Shown: one piece after another, positions 1 to 7,916 of the stretch
Numbering within the stretch: position 1 is the first letter of the stretch
Layout: the number at the start of each line of letters is the position of its first letter
Source of the DNA: Caldilineaceae bacterium
GTDB lineage: Bacteria > Chloroflexota > Anaerolineae > Caldilineales > Caldilineaceae
Reading direction: 5' to 3'
Assembly (NCBI GenBank): GCA_958295845.1
Contig: OY282376.1
Coordinates: 1,563,022 to 1,627,021 of the forward strand
DNA length: 64,000 nucleotides
The notes under the pieces: generated by a model
Database searches by the model: none
Seen by the model: only the letters and a program-made list of their open reading frames with translations
What the model was told of the DNA's origin: nothing
Made by a program: the position numbers and the translations under genes

Positions 1-1605
1 GACGTAAGGCTGCACAACGTATTCGTACAGGTCCCAGATCATGGGAAGGAAGTAGTAGTGGCCGAGCAGCCGCTGTTCAGCTGCAGAGACCTTATCGCAG
101 TACTCAGCGCTGGTGGGGTCGAGGGTTGGAAGTTCGGCCATCATGGCGTCCAACTCATCATCCACCAAGGCGACATGATCGGGATTCGTGTAATACTTCC
201 ACAGTCCGGTGATCATGGCTGCCGGATCGGGAATCGTCGCGCCCCAGCTATTGCGTTGCACGTTGACGAGGTCAGCCTCCTGACCCCAGGCATCGCTCCA
301 ACCCGGTCGGATTTCGACATCGGTAATGCCCAACACGTTCTTCCATTGCTCCGCCATAATTTCAGCGGTACGCAGGTAGTTGGGCGACTGGCCGCCACTG
401 GAAATGCGAATCTTGGGCAGGTCTTCCGGTCCACCATACTTCGAGGCGGCCAGTTCCTGCTTGGCCAGTTCAGGATCGTAGCCGAAGTCGGGCCAGTTGT
501 CCGCTACGAAACAGGGCAACTCGGGCGTGATGTGTGTCTTCATCACACGTTCGTCGCGCGAGCCTTCATAGGCGGCGCCGATGGCCAGGTCCCAGTCTAC
601 CGCGTGGAGCAGAGCCCGCCGCACGTTGAGGTCATCCAACGGTGGCTTGGACGTGTGTAGCGCAAAGTAGAAGTTCGTGGCATAGGGGATCAGCACGAAC
701 AGCTCGGGGCTTTCGGCCCGCAGCGGTTCGCGGATGTTTGTGAACCAGTGGGCGATGTCAGCCTCCCCATCCTGCCACATAATATAGGTTATGTTCTCGT
801 CGTTGGACCACTGGGCAATGATACGTTCGATAAAGGGCTTCTTGTCCCCCCACCAATTCGGGTTCTGCACGATCTCATACTCGCGTTCGTCCAGGTCCCA
901 GACGTCGATCTGGAAGGGGCCATTGACGCGCGTACTGGCATCGGCAGCAAACTCGTCGGCGTTCACGTCCTCCATCTTGACGAAGCCAGTGTTGTAGTGG
1001 GCCATGGACGCCATAAAGGTCGGGCTCGGTTCTGCAAGCGTGATCTGAAGCGTCTTGTCATCAATCGCGGCCAGGCCGGAAATCGTGTCGGCCTCTCCGT
1101 CAATGACCGCCTGCGCCCCATCAACTACGCCGAGCCGCAAGTACGTCCAGCAGCTGATGCAGCTGGGGCTGAGCGCCCACGACCAGAAGTCTATCGCCTC
1201 CTGGGCCACAACCGGTGAGCCGTCCGACCAGTTGGCATCGGGATTGATGTGAATCGTGTAGACAGTATTGTCGTCGTTCACTTCCCAGTCAGTTGCCAGC
1301 CAGGGATGCAGATCGTGGTTGCGGTCCCGCAGGAAGAACGGCATCCACATATGAGAGATCCACGGACGCCCGAAACCGGACTCGGAGGCCGGGTTAAGCC
1401 GGCTAAGATCACGGGTCACATAGCGGATTACCTGCTCTTCAGCAGCGTCATCCGGCAGTGGCCTGCCTTCCATCGCTTCTCCCTCATCCGCCATGGCCTC
1501 GCCTCCGGTGTCTGCCGGAGCGGCAGGCGCGGCGCAGGCCGACAAGGCCAGAGCAGCGACCAGGAAGAGTGTGACCAAATAAAAAAGTTTAGTTCTGTCT
1601 TTCAT
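1..1605 (-). CDS. Family-5 ABC transporter solute-binding lipoprotein (3' end outside window)
   Basis: Periplasmic or surface-anchored binding protein (SBP_bac_5 type) of a peptide/small-solute ABC importer. The frame is open for 535 codons from the ATG at 1605 to the window edge. Alignment with the next gene suggests only about 22 C-terminal residues are missing. An ATG with CGGAGG at 1615-1620 fixes the start. A lipoprotein signal ends in LSAC (Cys about 24), followed by an APAAPA linker and an acidic/Met stretch. Family blocks such as RVNGPF and NPNWWGDKKPF are present. It is homologous over its full length to the gene just upstream, so the two look like a tandem duplication. The substrate is unknown and any partner permeases lie beyond the window edge. 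Confidence 0.9.
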   Translation of the reverse strand, partial: MKDRTKLFYLVTLFLVAALALSACAAPAAPADTGGEAMADEGEAMEGRPLPDDAAEEQVIRYVTRDLSRLNPASESGFGRPWISHMWMPFFLRDRNHDLHPWLATDWEVNDDNTVYTIHINPDANWSDGSPVVAQEAIDFWSWALSPSCISCWTYLRLGVVDGAQAVIDGEADTISGLAAIDDKTLQITLAEPSPTFMASMAHYNTGFVKMEDVNADEFAADASTRVNGPFQIDVWDLDEREYEIVQNPNWWGDKKPFIERIIAQWSNDENITYIMWQDGEADIAHWFTNIREPLRAESPELFVLIPYATNFYFALHTSKPPLDDLNVRRALLHAVDWDLAIGAAYEGSRDERVMKTHITPELPCFVADNWPDFGYDPELAKQELAASKYGGPEDLPKIRISSGGQSPNYLRTAEIMAEQWKNVLGITDVEIRPGWSDAWGQEADLVNVQRNSWGATIPDPAAMITGLWKYYTNPDHVALVDDELDAMMAELPTLDPTSAEYCDKVSAAEQRLLGHYYFLPMIWDLYEYVVQPYV

Positions 1606-1649
1606 CGAGTTCTACCTCCGTTTCGATCCTTCGATTAAGGAACTTCCAT

Positions 1650-1692
1650 GCCAAAACAAAAAGGGGTGAGAGCCCGAAGCCTCTCACCCCTT
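1650..1692 (-). terminator. Rho-independent terminator between the two tandem binding-protein genes
   Basis: On the minus strand, a perfect 12-bp stem (1681-1692 with 1661-1672, 8-base loop) starts five bases after the TAG of the 1698-3374 gene. A T-rich tail (TTTTTGTTTTGG) runs to about 1650. Stem, loop and U-tract are textbook. It should end or attenuate transcription after the upstream binding protein and lower expression of the downstream paralogue. Confidence 0.85.
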
Positions 1693-1697
1693 GTCAT

Positions 1698-3374
1698 CTA
1701 CTCGTCAGCCACGTAGATGTCCAACAAGGTTGCCCAGTTGTTGTCTACGTTGGTTTCAAAATTCTTTATGCGAGGCTTCACGCTGTAGCCGTAAGGATCC
1801 CAGATCATCGGGATGATGGGATAGTGGCCCAGCATGCGTGCCTCAGTCTCCTGCACCAAGTCACAGAAACCGGGATCGTCGCGAGACATCCCCTTGAGCG
1901 ACTCGATCATTTCGGCCAGCTCGGCGTCATCAGCCATGCTGCCCGCTGCGGCGGGGTTGCTGTAATTGACAAAGTGGCCCGCCAGGAAGTTGGGCGGATC
2001 AGGCAGAATAGCGCCCAGGCTCTGGCGCCGGACGTTGACCAGATCGGCGTCCTGGCCCCAGACATCCATTCCGCCCGGGCGAATCTCCACATTGGTGATG
2101 CCCAGGTTGTTCTTCCACTGCTCTACCATAATCTCAGCAGTACGGATGTAGTTCGGCGACTGGCCGCCCGTGGTGATGCGAATCGTGGGCAGATTCTCCG
2201 GCCCACCGTACTTGGAGGCTGCCAGTTCCTCTTTGGCCAACTCGGGATCAAAACCGAAATCGGGCCAGTTGCCTTCTTTGTAGCACTGAAGCTCAGGCGT
2301 CAGCAGAGTCGACATGAAGCGGTCGTCGCGCGTGCCTTCCCAGGCCGCCGAAATCGCCGGCCGCCAGTCTACCGCGTGAACCAGCGCACGCCGCACGTTA
2401 AGGTCGTCAATCGGCTCCACGCCGGCCCAGAATGTGTAGAACAGGTTGGTGGCGTAAGGAATAACCGTAAACGTCCCTTCCTCCAACTGCTCGCGAACAT
2501 TGGTCAGGAAGAAAGCGATATCCACCTCATCGTTCTGCCACATGATGAAGGAAATATTCTCATCAGCTGACGGAGTGGCAATGATGCGCTCGATGAACGG
2601 CTTCTTGTCTCCCCACCAGTTCGGATTCTGGACGACTTCAAACTTCTGCTCGTCCACGTCCCAGTCCTGAATCATGAAGGGACCGTTCACGCGCGTCTCA
2701 GATGTCGCTGAGAAATCCTCGCCGGTGATGTCCTCGACCTTGACGAAGCCGGTGTCAAACAGCGCCACCCGCTGCGGGAACAGAGGATCGGGCCCAACCA
2801 GCCGGACCTCCAACGTCTTGTCATCTACGGCCACGACGCCGGAAACTGTGTCGGCCTCGCCATCAATCACTGCCTGCGCCCCCTCGATCAAGTCAAAGCC
2901 CGTGAAGCGCGAAAGGTAGCACCCAATACATTTGTCAGGGTGCAAACCATACTCCCAGTAATCCTTGGCTTCCTGCGCCGTTACCGGTGAGCCGTCATTC
3001 CAGACCGCGTCCGGATGAATATGAATCGTGTATACGGACTGGTCATCATTGGCGTCGATGCCCGTTGCCAGCCAAGGTGAGAGATTGTGTTCGGCATCGC
3101 GGATGAAGAAAGGCATAAACATGTGGGAAATAATGTAACGACCGAACCCACCCTCAGCCGCCGGATTCAACCGACCAAAACCGCGGGCCACATAACGGAT
3201 CACCTGCTCTTCGGCTGCGTCATCCGGCAACGGCCGGCCCATCATTTCGCCCTCGTCGGCCATGGCCGCGCCTGAATCGGCGGGAGCCGGGGCCGCCGGG
3301 GCCGCGCATGCGCCCAGAACAACCGTAAGCAAGAGAAGTGCAGAAATTGCGAATCTGAGATGCCAATTTCTCAT
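1698..3374 (-). CDS. Family-5 ABC transporter solute-binding lipoprotein
   Basis: 558-residue binding protein for a peptide/small-solute ABC importer, of normal length for SBP_bac_5. The signal peptide ends at LGAC (Cys 23), so it is a predicted lipoprotein anchored outside the membrane. The mature start is Ala/Pro-rich and then acidic/Met-rich (MADEGEMM). It shares blocks with the adjacent partial gene, including NPNWWGDKKPFIERI and NVRRALVHAVDW. The ATG at 3374 has AAGGGGAA at 3381-3388. A terminator follows directly and a sigma70-like promoter lies at 3600-3628, so it may be transcribed largely on its own. A six-residue cysteine motif (CIGC) near residue 150 is also CISC in the paralogue. 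The ligand is unknown. Confidence 0.93.
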   Translation of the reverse strand: MRNWHLRFAISALLLLTVVLGACAAPAAPAPADSGAAMADEGEMMGRPLPDDAAEEQVIRYVARGFGRLNPAAEGGFGRYIISHMFMPFFIRDAEHNLSPWLATGIDANDDQSVYTIHIHPDAVWNDGSPVTAQEAKDYWEYGLHPDKCIGCYLSRFTGFDLIEGAQAVIDGEADTVSGVVAVDDKTLEVRLVGPDPLFPQRVALFDTGFVKVEDITGEDFSATSETRVNGPFMIQDWDVDEQKFEVVQNPNWWGDKKPFIERIIATPSADENISFIMWQNDEVDIAFFLTNVREQLEEGTFTVIPYATNLFYTFWAGVEPIDDLNVRRALVHAVDWRPAISAAWEGTRDDRFMSTLLTPELQCYKEGNWPDFGFDPELAKEELAASKYGGPENLPTIRITTGGQSPNYIRTAEIMVEQWKNNLGITNVEIRPGGMDVWGQDADLVNVRRQSLGAILPDPPNFLAGHFVNYSNPAAAGSMADDAELAEMIESLKGMSRDDPGFCDLVQETEARMLGHYPIIPMIWDPYGYSVKPRIKNFETNVDNNWATLLDIYVADE

Positions 3375-3417
3375 GTGTGTTTCCCCTTATGAAGTTGACG
3401 GAACTTTGGTAGATTTT

Positions 3418-3433
3418 GCCCCCACTTGGGGGC
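3418..3433 (-). other. Leader hairpin ahead of the binding-protein gene
   Basis: Perfect 6-bp G/C stem (GCCCCC at 3418-3423, GGGGGC at 3428-3433) with a 4-base loop. It would sit in the long 5' leader of the 1698-3374 transcript, about 45 bases before its ATG. No U-tract follows on the minus strand, so it is more likely an mRNA structure than a terminator. Confidence 0.35.
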
Positions 3434-3599
3434 CACGGTGGACTGGACAGCATTGACTTTGAAAGCCGACTGTCGCTCTGAATTTTGCTTACCCAATTAT
3501 GGGCTTTGGGTGGCAAACCAATCCGGCAGCGGGTGATCGCCACTGAAGGTTTACGCGTATGCGCGTTATCCACTCTGGGCGGCCCGGGCGAACGCCGCA

Positions 3600-3628
3600 A
3601 CTATGCCATTTTTTTGCCTTTCTGTCAA
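3600..3628 (-). promoter_or_regulatory. Sigma70-like promoter for the 1698-3374 binding protein
   Basis: Minus-strand TTGACA (3623-3628), 17-base spacer, CATAGT (3600-3605). The -35 is a perfect consensus and the -10 matches 4 of 6. It begins about 30 bases past the stop of the FAD oxidoreductase gene and leaves a leader of about 220 bases before the ATG at 3374. Confidence 0.5.
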
Positions 3629-3656
3629 GGCTGGACAGCAGCCGCGTGCTGCCAAT

Positions 3657-4865
3657 CTAATGGCGGCGCCGGAACGCGTCGGCTTGAACAACAGTCGTTG
3701 CCAGGTATGCGTCCGTATCCGCCTCTGTAAATCGGCCCGGCGAAAAGGACGCGATATCAACGCTCGGCGCTTCGCCGGCTGCCAGTTCTGCCAGCAGCAG
3801 ACCGGCCGCGGGGCTGTAGGCAAATCCGCCCGAGTGGAAGGCGGCTCCCACCACCAGACCCGGCAGTTGCGGCAGCGTCCCCAGCACCGGCTCGCTGTCC
3901 AGCGAGAAAGATATCAACCCGACCTGTTCTGTCTCCCAGTGGGTCGCGGCCAGTTTAGGCACCAACGGCGCCAAACTCTTCGATAGAAGACCACGAAGAC
4001 CCCTCGGAGCAGATAGCACCGACATGTGGAAAGCAGGATCCTCGACGCGCTCCTCTTCCCTGTCCTCGGTCTCCCCTCCTGCCAAAATGCGGAAGTCGGT
4101 GGTACCCAACCGCGCCGGGCGGATATAGCCCCCATACGGGTTGGCGTTGATTGCCGGAATCGCCGCGGGTTCTTGCAGTTTCGATGAAACATACCTTTGG
4201 TGGACAAAGGACTTAATCGGCAGCCGCACGCCACAACGCGCCATGAACGCCGCGGTCCATGCATGGACCGTACAGATCACGACGTCAGCCTCCAGCACAC
4301 CCATCCCCGTCTGCACGCCCGCAACGCGGCCATTCTCGACCTGCAGACCGCTTACGCGCGCGTTCTCGCGTATCTCCACACCCAGATCGCGGCATCGCCT
4401 GGACAGCGCGGGCACGTATTCATGCGGCTCACTGTAGCCCCCCAGCGCGTCGTGAAGCCCGATCAGGTCGGCTTCCGGCGTCAGATCGGGCCAGCGCCGC
4501 CGCATCTGCGCAGCATCAAGGATTTCGTAGGCAAAGTCGAGCCGGTCATAGAGCGGGAGCAGCTCCTCGCGCTCTGGCCACGAAGCCGGGTCGAAAAGAT
4601 TCAGGCAGCCAACGTTCTGGAAACGGTAGCCATACTGTTCCAAATCTTCGCTCAACTCCTGGTAGAGTCGCAGGCTGATCATGCGCGCCAGGACGCCCGT
4701 CTCCGACCACAGCAGACCGGTGATAATTCCGCCCGCACGGCTGCTCGATCCGTCGCCAACCTGGCCCTTTTCCAGCAGCGTGACTTTGCCGGCCTGCATG
4801 CGCGCCAACTGGTAGGCGGCATTCAGGCCGATCGCGCCGCCGCCGATCACGACAAATCTAGGCAT
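3657..4865 (-). CDS. FAD-dependent oxidoreductase (DAO family, sarcosine-oxidase-beta-like)
   Basis: 402-residue flavoprotein of the D-amino-acid oxidase/glycine oxidase fold, expected to oxidise an amine or N-methylated amino acid in the cytoplasm. The N-terminus carries the dinucleotide motif GGGAIGLNAA (residues about 8-17) with the acidic end of the second strand at LLEKG. A C-terminal FAD-contact region reads GLVVGAAFHSGGFAYSPAAG, typical of SoxB-like members. The ATG at 4865 opens directly onto the Rossmann strand. It lies upstream of the binding-protein genes, which fits uptake and oxidation of a small amino compound, but a promoter separates them. The exact substrate cannot be read from sequence. 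Confidence 0.9.
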   Translation of the reverse strand: MPRFVVIGGGAIGLNAAYQLARMQAGKVTLLEKGQVGDGSSSRAGGIITGLLWSETGVLARMISLRLYQELSEDLEQYGYRFQNVGCLNLFDPASWPEREELLPLYDRLDFAYEILDAAQMRRRWPDLTPEADLIGLHDALGGYSEPHEYVPALSRRCRDLGVEIRENARVSGLQVENGRVAGVQTGMGVLEADVVICTVHAWTAAFMARCGVRLPIKSFVHQRYVSSKLQEPAAIPAINANPYGGYIRPARLGTTDFRILAGGETEDREEERVEDPAFHMSVLSAPRGLRGLLSKSLAPLVPKLAATHWETEQVGLISFSLDSEPVLGTLPQLPGLVVGAAFHSGGFAYSPAAGLLLAELAAGEAPSVDIASFSPGRFTEADTDAYLATTVVQADAFRRRH

Positions 4866-4980
4866 CTTGTTGGGCTATGCTCCTGGAAGTTGAGACGCTG
4901 CTGCGGAAGGAAGTCTGCAGAAAAGCAAAAAGAGGGTACCACGATATTTTCCCCTTGCCAATGCGTGTGAATTCATCAGT

Positions 4981-5002
4981 TGCATCCCAAATCTGGGATG
5001 CA
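4981..5002. promoter_or_regulatory. Perfect 9-bp inverted repeat in the divergent intergenic region
   Basis: TGCATCCCA (4981-4989), AATC, TGGGATGCA (4994-5002): a perfect 9+9 dyad with a 4-base spacer. It lies between the FAD oxidoreductase (minus, start 4865) and the gene at 5046 (plus). Position and symmetry suggest an operator for a dimeric regulator. A hairpin is also possible, but no U-tract follows on either strand. Confidence 0.45.
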
Positions 5003-5045
5003 CCTAGCCTTCTTGAAATTGTAAGGTAGGACTATTTTACGTAGA

Positions 5046-5831
5046 ATGTTTGACAGGTACCTTGCTTCCAAATCAGGTCACAATTCTCTCTACAGGTTGG
5101 GCAGGAAATTGAGCGAGTTCGTTGTTAGCAATTCCAGGCTCAGGGTCTGGAGACGACCGGAAGATCATCCTCTGCTGAGACAGACCGATACGGCGCACCC
5201 GGCGTTACAGGGCAAACTGGCCGAAAGATTTCCGCCCTCAATCGCAGAAGGGTTGCCCAAGGTCCTCAGTGAAAGCTCCGAGGATGCCCGCACCTGGCAC
5301 TATTTCAGCCCGCTGCTCAACGACGAGCCGCAAAGGACCCGCGTACTGATGCAGCTCATTCGCCAGTCATTCTTCGGCGTTGTCCCACCCCGAGCCTTCA
5401 AGAACATCGCCGCGGCAGAAATGGAGTTTTGGCCGAAACTTCCTGCTCCCCCAAGCCGACCGCAAAGGGAAGAGGATTTCGAACCAGACCTCCTGATCAA
5501 GCTGGGCAAGAGTGCGGTAATATTCGTTGAGGCTAGGTGCCACTCCGGAATCAGCGAATTCACGAACTTTGACCGAAAACGCGACCAGGTGATTCGCCTG
5601 ATCGACGTCGGTTCCTGGTACGCCAGCCTGCATGGCTTTGACTGCGTCTGTCTGCTTGTCCTGCAATACGGCGACGCCCAAATCAATGCCCGCAAAATCG
5701 TAAATCGCTATGCCGGCCAACCGGAGGCAATCCAGAAGGCCCTGCCCTACCGTGATGACCTTACAGAGGCAGACTTCAACCGGCTCGCCGGCGCCCTGGC
5801 CTTCGTTCGCTGGCCCGACCCACTGTTCTGA
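5046..5831 (+). CDS. Uncharacterised protein, possible PD-(D/E)XK nuclease fold
   Basis: 261-residue soluble protein that I do not recognise as a named family. The central block has EPDLLIKLGKSAVIFVEAR (about residues 150-170). An acidic residue at the start of one strand is followed by E-x-R in the next, and later by a DQVIRLIDVGSWYA helix. This order resembles the PD-(D/E)XK core with a trailing Gln helix, with Arg in place of Lys. The N-terminus is basic. There is no signal peptide or membrane segment. No clear ribosome site precedes the ATG, so the mRNA may be nearly leaderless. It is followed after 33 bases by a Gfo/Idh/MocA gene, and that pairing gives no functional hint. Confidence 0.75.
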   Translation: MFDRYLASKSGHNSLYRLGRKLSEFVVSNSRLRVWRRPEDHPLLRQTDTAHPALQGKLAERFPPSIAEGLPKVLSESSEDARTWHYFSPLLNDEPQRTRVLMQLIRQSFFGVVPPRAFKNIAAAEMEFWPKLPAPPSRPQREEDFEPDLLIKLGKSAVIFVEARCHSGISEFTNFDRKRDQVIRLIDVGSWYASLHGFDCVCLLVLQYGDAQINARKIVNRYAGQPEAIQKALPYRDDLTEADFNRLAGALAFVRWPDPLF

Positions 5832-5864
5832 GAAGCTGCACGGGAACACATCAAGGGGACTACG

Positions 5865-6923
5865 ATGGATTTTCGCATGGGACTCATAGGCTACGGCAGC
5901 TGGACCCGCATAGCCTACCTACCCGCCCTGCACCGCGACGGCCGCGCCGAAATCGTCTCCGCCGCCGCCCCCAGCGCCGCCACCCAACAACGCATCAGCA
6001 GCGAACTCGGCTCCGAAATCGCTGTATTCTCCAACGCCGAAGACCTGCTAAACGGCCCACCCGTCGACGCTGTCTTCATCGCCGTTTCCGACCACGCCCA
6101 CGAAGAGGCGCTCTCAGCCGCGCTCGACGCCGGCGTACCGATCTTCTACGAACCACCCCTCGCCAGCCAGCGCCACAGGCTTCGCCCAATGGTAGCCCGG
6201 CTGTTGGCGGCTCCCCAAGTGACCCACGCCGACCTCGAAATCGGTTTTATTCCCGTCTTCGTCGAGGCGGCTCGCCGCGTGCGCAGCGGCCTCATAGGAC
6301 AGGTGCATACCGCATCTGTGCGGCTGCAATCAAGCTGGGACGCCGACCCGGCAGCAGACCTGAGCACGCTCAACCACATCGCTCCCTGGTACGTAGATAC
6401 CCTCAACCGCATCCTGAATGCCACCCCGTCCCGCGTGCTGCTCCTCGAAAGAGAGGACCTACCAGGGCGCGCGCAGCGTCAGTGCCAGGGACTCTACGAT
6501 TTCGGCGGGGTCTGGGGAACGGTGCAAGTCAATTTGGGCTGCGTTGTCGAACTGGAAACAACCGTCGAAGTGAACGGCGAAGACGGCGACCTCATCGTGG
6601 ACCTGTTCTCCGGCGAACTGCGCCAACGCACCCGTCAGCAAAGCGAATGGTCAGTGGAAACCGTCGCTGAATCCGAACCACGCGCCGGCTGGCCCGGCAT
6701 GAATGAATGTGTCGCTACTTTCCTCGACGCCGTCGTCGGCGAGCCGCTGACGGAAACGGAATCCACCAACGCTGAAGTCGGGAAACTCAGAGAAGCCCTT
6801 GGCGCCGGACCACTGCCCGCGGACGCCCCGTCCGTCGCCCAACTTCACATGATCGGGCTGGCAGCTGAGGCATCAAAGGACAACGGTGGCTGGGCGGAAA
6901 TCGAGGAGATTGACGCCCTGTAA
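5865..6923 (+). CDS. Gfo/Idh/MocA-family oxidoreductase with altered catalytic motif
   Basis: 352-residue NAD(P)-dependent oxidoreductase family member. The N-terminal Rossmann motif GLIGYGSWTR is at about residues 7-16. The C-terminal alpha/beta domain contains NHIAPWYVDTLNRIL, matching the substrate-side helix. The usual EKP motif reads EPP (FYEPPLAS, about residue 95), so the lysine that normally contacts substrate and cofactor is missing. It may be catalytically altered or a non-enzymatic binder. AAGGGG lies nine bases before the ATG. It shares an operon with 5046-5831 and converges with the next gene 29 bases later. The substrate would usually be a sugar or inositol-type alcohol, but that is uncertain here. 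Confidence 0.88.
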   Translation: MDFRMGLIGYGSWTRIAYLPALHRDGRAEIVSAAAPSAATQQRISSELGSEIAVFSNAEDLLNGPPVDAVFIAVSDHAHEEALSAALDAGVPIFYEPPLASQRHRLRPMVARLLAAPQVTHADLEIGFIPVFVEAARRVRSGLIGQVHTASVRLQSSWDADPAADLSTLNHIAPWYVDTLNRILNATPSRVLLLEREDLPGRAQRQCQGLYDFGGVWGTVQVNLGCVVELETTVEVNGEDGDLIVDLFSGELRQRTRQQSEWSVETVAESEPRAGWPGMNECVATFLDAVVGEPLTETESTNAEVGKLREALGAGPLPADAPSVAQLHMIGLAAEASKDNGGWAEIEEIDAL

Positions 6924-6952
6924 GCAGTGGCTGGTCCGAAGGTCCCTATTGT

Positions 6953-7822
6953 TCACGCAGTCTTGTGAACCGGAAACACATCAGACGCGATCCTCTCCAT
7001 CTGGTCCTGAATTGCACCGGCCGTCGGCGTAGTGTTGAAGTCAAATAACATGTGCTCGACACCCGCTTCTGCGTAGCGTCCGATGCGGTCGCTGATTTCG
7101 GACATCGACCCTCTGAGAATCGACACCTCCGGGTCCGCCTGATCACCCAACTCAGTGCGTGCATGGAAGATGACCGTGCGCGGCTCTCCGTTCGCCCACG
7201 CGCGCATCTTGGCGACGCCTGCGGCAACCTCCTCCGGTTCAATCTGTATGGGATGCCAGCCGCTTGCCTTCGTCGCAGCCCGTCGGATCGCCGCGTCGCT
7301 CAACCCGCCTATAGTGTACGGCGGACCCCCCTTCTGCGCCGGTTTCGGTTCAAACGCGCTCTCCTCGAAACTGATCCATTCCCCCTGAAACGAAGGCTCA
7401 TCCTCACTCCACAGCACCCGCATCACATCCATCCACTCGTCCATCATGCGGCCGCGCTTACGGAAGTCGGTCCGCAAATAGCGGTACTCGTCATCCATCC
7501 ATCCAACGCCGATACCCAGGATCAAGCGACCGCCAGAGTACTGATCGACCGCGGCCGCCTGCTTGGCAGCCAGGACCGGATCCCGCTGCGGCAGCACCAG
7601 TACCGTCGTGCCCAGTGTGACCTCTTCCGTAATGGCCGCCACATAGCCCAACGTCACAAAAGTCTCGATCAGGCAGAAGTCGCTAAACCGCTGGTGTACC
7701 AGTACATGGTCGGCGGCCCACAGCGAATCATAGCCGGCCTGCTCTGCCGCCTGCGCCACCTGATGGACCGCCTGCGGCGATTTCGCCGGTCCGTGGCTTG
7801 GTAGAAAGACACCAAATTTCAT
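6953..7822 (-). CDS. LLM-class flavin/F420-dependent oxidoreductase
   Basis: 289-residue bacterial luciferase-like TIM-barrel enzyme. The start MKFGVFLPSHG, the block YDSLWAADHVLV and GGRLILGIGVGW (about residues 95-106) are standard for F420/FMN-dependent LLM enzymes that oxidise small molecules or act as reductases. The ATG at 7822 has GGGAGG four to five bases upstream. It is the last gene of the leftward run that begins with the importer at 17917 and passes through the sulfatases, so it probably handles an imported or desulfated product. The F420 versus FMN choice cannot be decided from sequence. Confidence 0.9.
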   Translation of the reverse strand: MKFGVFLPSHGPAKSPQAVHQVAQAAEQAGYDSLWAADHVLVHQRFSDFCLIETFVTLGYVAAITEEVTLGTTVLVLPQRDPVLAAKQAAAVDQYSGGRLILGIGVGWMDDEYRYLRTDFRKRGRMMDEWMDVMRVLWSEDEPSFQGEWISFEESAFEPKPAQKGGPPYTIGGLSDAAIRRAATKASGWHPIQIEPEEVAAGVAKMRAWANGEPRTVIFHARTELGDQADPEVSILRGSMSEISDRIGRYAEAGVEHMLFDFNTTPTAGAIQDQMERIASDVFPVHKTA

Positions 7823-7916
7823 TGTGGACCTCCCAGTCGTCGCTGATTCTTTTCAATAATATGGGCAGTCTTGATCGATCTTGCTGACGCCGCGAGAGTC
7901 GCTGCGTGCTGGCTCA

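Noticed and set aside
1824..2570. Long plus-strand frame opposite the binding-protein gene
   Set aside because: It is a mirror frame of a clearly conserved family-5 binding protein, with His/Arg/Gln-rich composition and no homology.
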